In this document: positions 61,906-64,000 of the stretch, in pieces
How the letters are laid out: every line of letters begins with the position of its first letter
Numbering within the stretch: the first letter of the stretch is position 1
Assembly: GCA_944376655.1 (NCBI GenBank)
Contig: CALWDJ010000003.1
Location: forward strand, 24,690-88,689
Length of the DNA: 64,000 bases
DNA from: an uncultured Clostridia bacterium
GTDB taxonomy: Bacteria; Bacillota; Clostridia; Oscillospirales; Acutalibacteraceae
Direction: 5' to 3'
Notes under the pieces: generated by a model
The model's input: the letters and a program-made list of their open reading frames with translations, nothing else
What the model was told of the DNA's origin: nothing
Database searches by the model: none
Made by a program: the position numbers and the translations under genes

Positions 61906-61934
61906 ATTATATCGTTGACAAGCCCCTTTGTCAA
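61906..61934 (-). promoter_or_regulatory. sigma-A promoter of the DUF177-rpmF operon
   Basis: Minus-strand TTGACA (61934-61929), 17-nt spacer, TATAAT (61911-61906); both hexamers match consensus. Confidence 0.85.
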
Positions 61935-62017
61935 GAATTTATTTTAATATTTTTAGCGCGCTTTTCTGCGGTCTTGATAATTCGGCAAATAAAAATGTAT
62001 AATAAGTAAAAAAAGGG

Positions 62018-62047
62018 TTGACAAAGCATACCTTTTAGTGTGATAAT
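62018..62047 (+). promoter_or_regulatory. promoter of the rsmD-coaD operon
   Basis: TTGACA (62018-62023), 18-nt spacer, GATAAT (62042-62047), 58 nt before rsmD. With the minus-strand promoter at 61906-61934 it forms a divergent control region. Confidence 0.75.
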
Positions 62048-62104
62048 ATATTAAGTTATAAAGAGAAGTATGTCTCTTAAAACTTATTTGTTTTGGTGAT
62101 ACTA

Positions 62105-62647
62105 ATGCGAATCATAACCGGTACCGCAAGGGGCAAACGCCTCTCCCCGCCGGACGGCAGAGACGTAAGACCAACACCGGAACGTGTAAAGGAAGGTATT
62201 TTCAGCGCCCTTCAGTTTGACATTGAGGGCAGACGGGTCCTTGACCTTTTCGCGGGCTCCGGTCAGCTCGGTCTTGAGGCCTTAAGCAGAGGCGCCGAAA
62301 GCGCCGTCTTTGTTGACGCTTCGGATACGTCGGTCAAAAATATAAAAAAGAATATTGAAATCACGGGGCTTGGTGATAAAGCGCGTGTCTTCCACACGGA
62401 TTATGCCGCCTTTGCCGCAGCCTCCCGCGATACGTTTGATATTGTTTTTATTGACCCTCCCTATTCGGCAGGTCTCCTGATGCCGGCGGTCAAAGCGACT
62501 CTGCCGCTCATGAGCGATTACGGAACGATCGTTTGCGAGCACCCGCCGGAAATCACTCCCGAGCAGGCGGTCGGCGCTTTTTCGGTCGACAGGTTTTACC
62601 GCTACGGTAAGGTCATCATAACGGTCTACCGGAAAGGAGAGATATGA
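62105..62647 (+). CDS. rsmD: 16S rRNA (guanine-966-N2)-methyltransferase
   Basis: Methylates G966 in 16S rRNA. The 180-aa protein starts MRIITGTARGKRLSPP and has VKEGIFSALQF, VLDLFAGSGQLGLEALSRGA (SAM motif I) and the catalytic IVFIDPPYSAGL (DPPY). The ATG at 62105 is the family start rather than the in-frame codon at 62093. Its stop overlaps the coaD start. Confidence 0.95.
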   Translation: MRIITGTARGKRLSPPDGRDVRPTPERVKEGIFSALQFDIEGRRVLDLFAGSGQLGLEALSRGAESAVFVDASDTSVKNIKKNIEITGLGDKARVFHTDYAAFAAASRDTFDIVFIDPPYSAGLLMPAVKATLPLMSDYGTIVCEHPPEITPEQAVGAFSVDRFYRYGKVIITVYRKGEI

Positions 62648-63150
62648 TGAACAGTCTTACAGCGGTTTGTCCGGGCAGCTTTGACCCGGTCACCTTCGGA
62701 CATCTTGACATCATAACCAGAGCTTCACATCTGTTCGGAAAGGTTATAGTTGTGGTCGCCAGCAACGGCGCGAAGCACTGCTCCTTCACACCTGAAGAGC
62801 GTGTAAATATGATTAAAAAATGTATAACCGGTCTTGATAATGTCGAAGTAGCACATTATGACGGCTTGCTTGCCGACTATGCCGCTAAGCGGAACGCTAC
62901 CGCCATTGTAAAAGGTCTCCGCGCTATGTCTGACTTTGAGTATGAGTTTCAGATGGCACTCGCAAACAAAAAGCTCAACCCGAATGTGGAAACCGTGTTT
63001 CTCACAACGGCGAGCCAGAATATGTATTTAAGCTCAAGCATGGTAAAACAGATTGCGAGCATGGGCGGAGATATTTCGAGCTTTGTTCCGGATGTTATTA
63101 AAGGTGATATAATGAACAGGATATACCAAAAAAACAGAAAAGACAGTTAG
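62644..63150 (+). CDS. coaD: phosphopantetheine adenylyltransferase
   Basis: Makes dephospho-CoA from 4'-phosphopantetheine and ATP. The 168-aa protein carries AVCPGSFDPVTFGHLDII (HxGH nucleotidyltransferase motif), IVKGLRAMSDFEYEFQMALA and SSSMVKQIASMGGD. The rsmD-coaD pair is a typical Firmicutes arrangement. Confidence 0.97.
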   Translation: MMNSLTAVCPGSFDPVTFGHLDIITRASHLFGKVIVVVASNGAKHCSFTPEERVNMIKKCITGLDNVEVAHYDGLLADYAAKRNATAIVKGLRAMSDFEYEFQMALANKKLNPNVETVFLTTASQNMYLSSSMVKQIASMGGDISSFVPDVIKGDIMNRIYQKNRKDS

Positions 63151-63165
63151 TCTATTTTACGGAGG

Positions 63166-63633
63166 ATGAAAAAAATGACACTTGATGAATTACTTGAACA
63201 GTTTGACGAAGTTCTTGACAGCGGTATTAAGATTCCCGGCAAAAAGACCGTAGTTGATATTGAAAAGCTGCGCGCTGTTGTTGACGATATACGCCTTAAC
63301 ATTCCGGCTGAAATCAAGCAGGCAAAGGGTATTGTCGCCGACCGTGCCGATATCATTACCAACGCCAAGCGTGAGGCCGACGGCATTATCAGAAGCGCCG
63401 AAGAACGCGCAAAGGCGATGACGGCTCAGGAAGAAATCGTGAAGCTCGCCCAGCAGAAGGCTGCGGAAATAATCGCTTCCGCGCAGACAAAGAGCCGTGA
63501 GATGCGCAAAGCGGCGCAGGATTTTGTCGATGATATTATGCGCCGTGCCGACGAAGGTCTTACCGCAAATCTCGGAGACGTCCGCAAAACACGCGCCGCG
63601 CTTAAGCAGCAGATTCCTTCCGCAAAGGAATAA
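63166..63633 (+). CDS. coiled-coil protein following coaD
   Basis: A 155-aa, almost wholly helical protein: LDELLEQFDEVLDSGIKIPG, then a long Ala/Glu/Lys/Arg helix at residues 55-150. It resembles ATP synthase b-subunit-like or DivIVA-like helices superficially, but it is a small family of unknown function that sits after coaD in many Clostridia. The start has GGAGG upstream. Confidence 0.75.
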   Translation: MKKMTLDELLEQFDEVLDSGIKIPGKKTVVDIEKLRAVVDDIRLNIPAEIKQAKGIVADRADIITNAKREADGIIRSAEERAKAMTAQEEIVKLAQQKAAEIIASAQTKSREMRKAAQDFVDDIMRRADEGLTANLGDVRKTRAALKQQIPSAKE

Positions 63634-63639
63634 TTTGCC

Positions 63640-63911
63640 TGCGAACTTATAAAATTGATTAAACGCTGTGACGGAGACAGTGCTTTTGAATACGGCTTTT
63701 ATCCTTTACGGGTAAGCAAGCGAACCGGGGACGGTGTGAGCCCGGCAGCCGCGCGAAAGCAGTATCACTCCCGAGCGGACGGCCCAAAGCTCGGTACGAG
63801 CCGAAGCCGCTCCGGTTTTCCGCCGTTAAAAGGAACGCAGATGTTTGTCTGCCGTAATAGGTGGTTTGAAGTTTTCGGTCTTCGTCCTATTATGGACGGA
63901 GACCTTTTATT
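63640..63911 (+). promoter_or_regulatory. T-box leader, isoleucine-specific
   Basis: A Gram-positive tRNA-sensing leader. Stem I ends near GTATCACTCCCGAGC, giving the specifier ATC (Ile) at 63764-63766. The T-box sequence AATAGGTGGTT lies near 63855-63866, and the terminator GGTCTTCGTCC / GGACGGAGACC with T-run lies at 63877-63909. Uncharged tRNA-Ile should favour the antiterminator and allow ileS expression. The open frame inside this region is not a gene. Confidence 0.92.
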
Positions 63912-63931
63912 CTGAAAGGAGAATTATTGCC

Positions 63932-64000
63932 GTGTATAAAAGTATTTCCCCGAATCTGAATTTCGTGGAAAAAGAAAAAAAAATTAAAAAATTCTGGGAC
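63932..64000 (+). CDS. ileS: isoleucyl-tRNA synthetase, N-terminus, cut by window edge
   Basis: A GTG at 63932 with AAAGGAG upstream starts YKSISPNLNFVEKEKKIKKF, which matches the IleS N-terminus (SLNFVEREKEIL-like pattern). Only 23 codons lie in the window. The T-box with an Ile specifier upstream confirms the identity. Confidence 0.88.
   Translation, partial: MYKSISPNLNFVEKEKKIKKFWD

Noticed and set aside
63655-63915. 86-codon open frame before ileS
   Set aside because: It lies entirely within the T-box leader (specifier, T-box sequence and terminator are all present) and encodes nothing recognisable.

Overview
The window looks like the chromosome of an endospore-forming anaerobic Clostridia (Firmicutes), most like an Oscillospirales/Ruminococcaceae gut lineage. 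This rests on gene order and content: dprA-topA-trmFO-plsX-rnc-smc-ftsY, the yabO-yabP-yabQ-divIC-yabR sporulation cluster, spoVB, cotJABC, hemZ, an Na+-pumping decarboxylase, and Gram-positive RNA switches (SAM-I, FMN, T-box). The species assignment is inference.

Layout. 1-13.2 kb: a long minus-strand housekeeping run, read SpoU methylase, dprA, topA, trmFO, plsX, rnc, radical SAM, smc, ftsY, rdgB. 13.2-16.8 kb: infC-rpmI-rplT behind an attenuated leader (infC probably starts at a non-AUG codon), metK behind a SAM-I riboswitch, and a RibU-type riboflavin transporter behind an FMN riboswitch. 16.9-25.2 kb: an SGNH hydrolase, a THUMP methyltransferase, a lone fumarase alpha subunit, then the sporulation/division cluster with HU and spoVB. 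25.3-33 kb: nucleoside kinase, hemZ, MBL hydrolase, dtd, relA/spoT and recJ, read as one minus-strand operon from a promoter at about 33.0 kb.

33.1-44.6 kb is the exceptional part. The spore-coat operon cotJA-cotJB-cotJC lies here on the minus strand, and cotJC, a di-manganese catalase-like gene, is cut into three pieces by two different serine-recombinase elements. Element 2 (about 5.6 kb) lies between a 14-bp direct repeat. Element 1 (about 4.8 kb) lies between a 5-bp shared core. Removing each element at its shared core rejoins the three pieces into one uninterrupted 203-codon cotJC with all five expected metal ligands. Joining the element ends gives, in both cases, a 48-50 bp imperfect palindrome centred in the core, as expected for the attP of a large serine recombinase. 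Element 1 has only one intact recognisable gene, its recombinase; its recognisable cargo is debris of a MATE transporter, another recombinase and a helicase. This resembles the skin element in sigK and SPbeta in spsM, so developmentally timed excision during sporulation is a serious possibility. I know of no description of a coat gene split by two such elements.

44.8-48.3 kb: a plus-strand sodium-pump decarboxylase operon (gamma, separate biotin carrier, beta, alpha). 48.3-61.9 kb: peptidase, Nudix, nitrilase, a frameshifted DMT transporter, tex, dCMP deaminase, MFS, HAD phosphatase, rpmB, gpsA, plsY, der, a DUF512 radical SAM protein, rpmF and a YceD-like protein. 62-64 kb: rsmD, coaD, a coiled-coil protein, and a T-box leader in front of ileS, which runs off the window.
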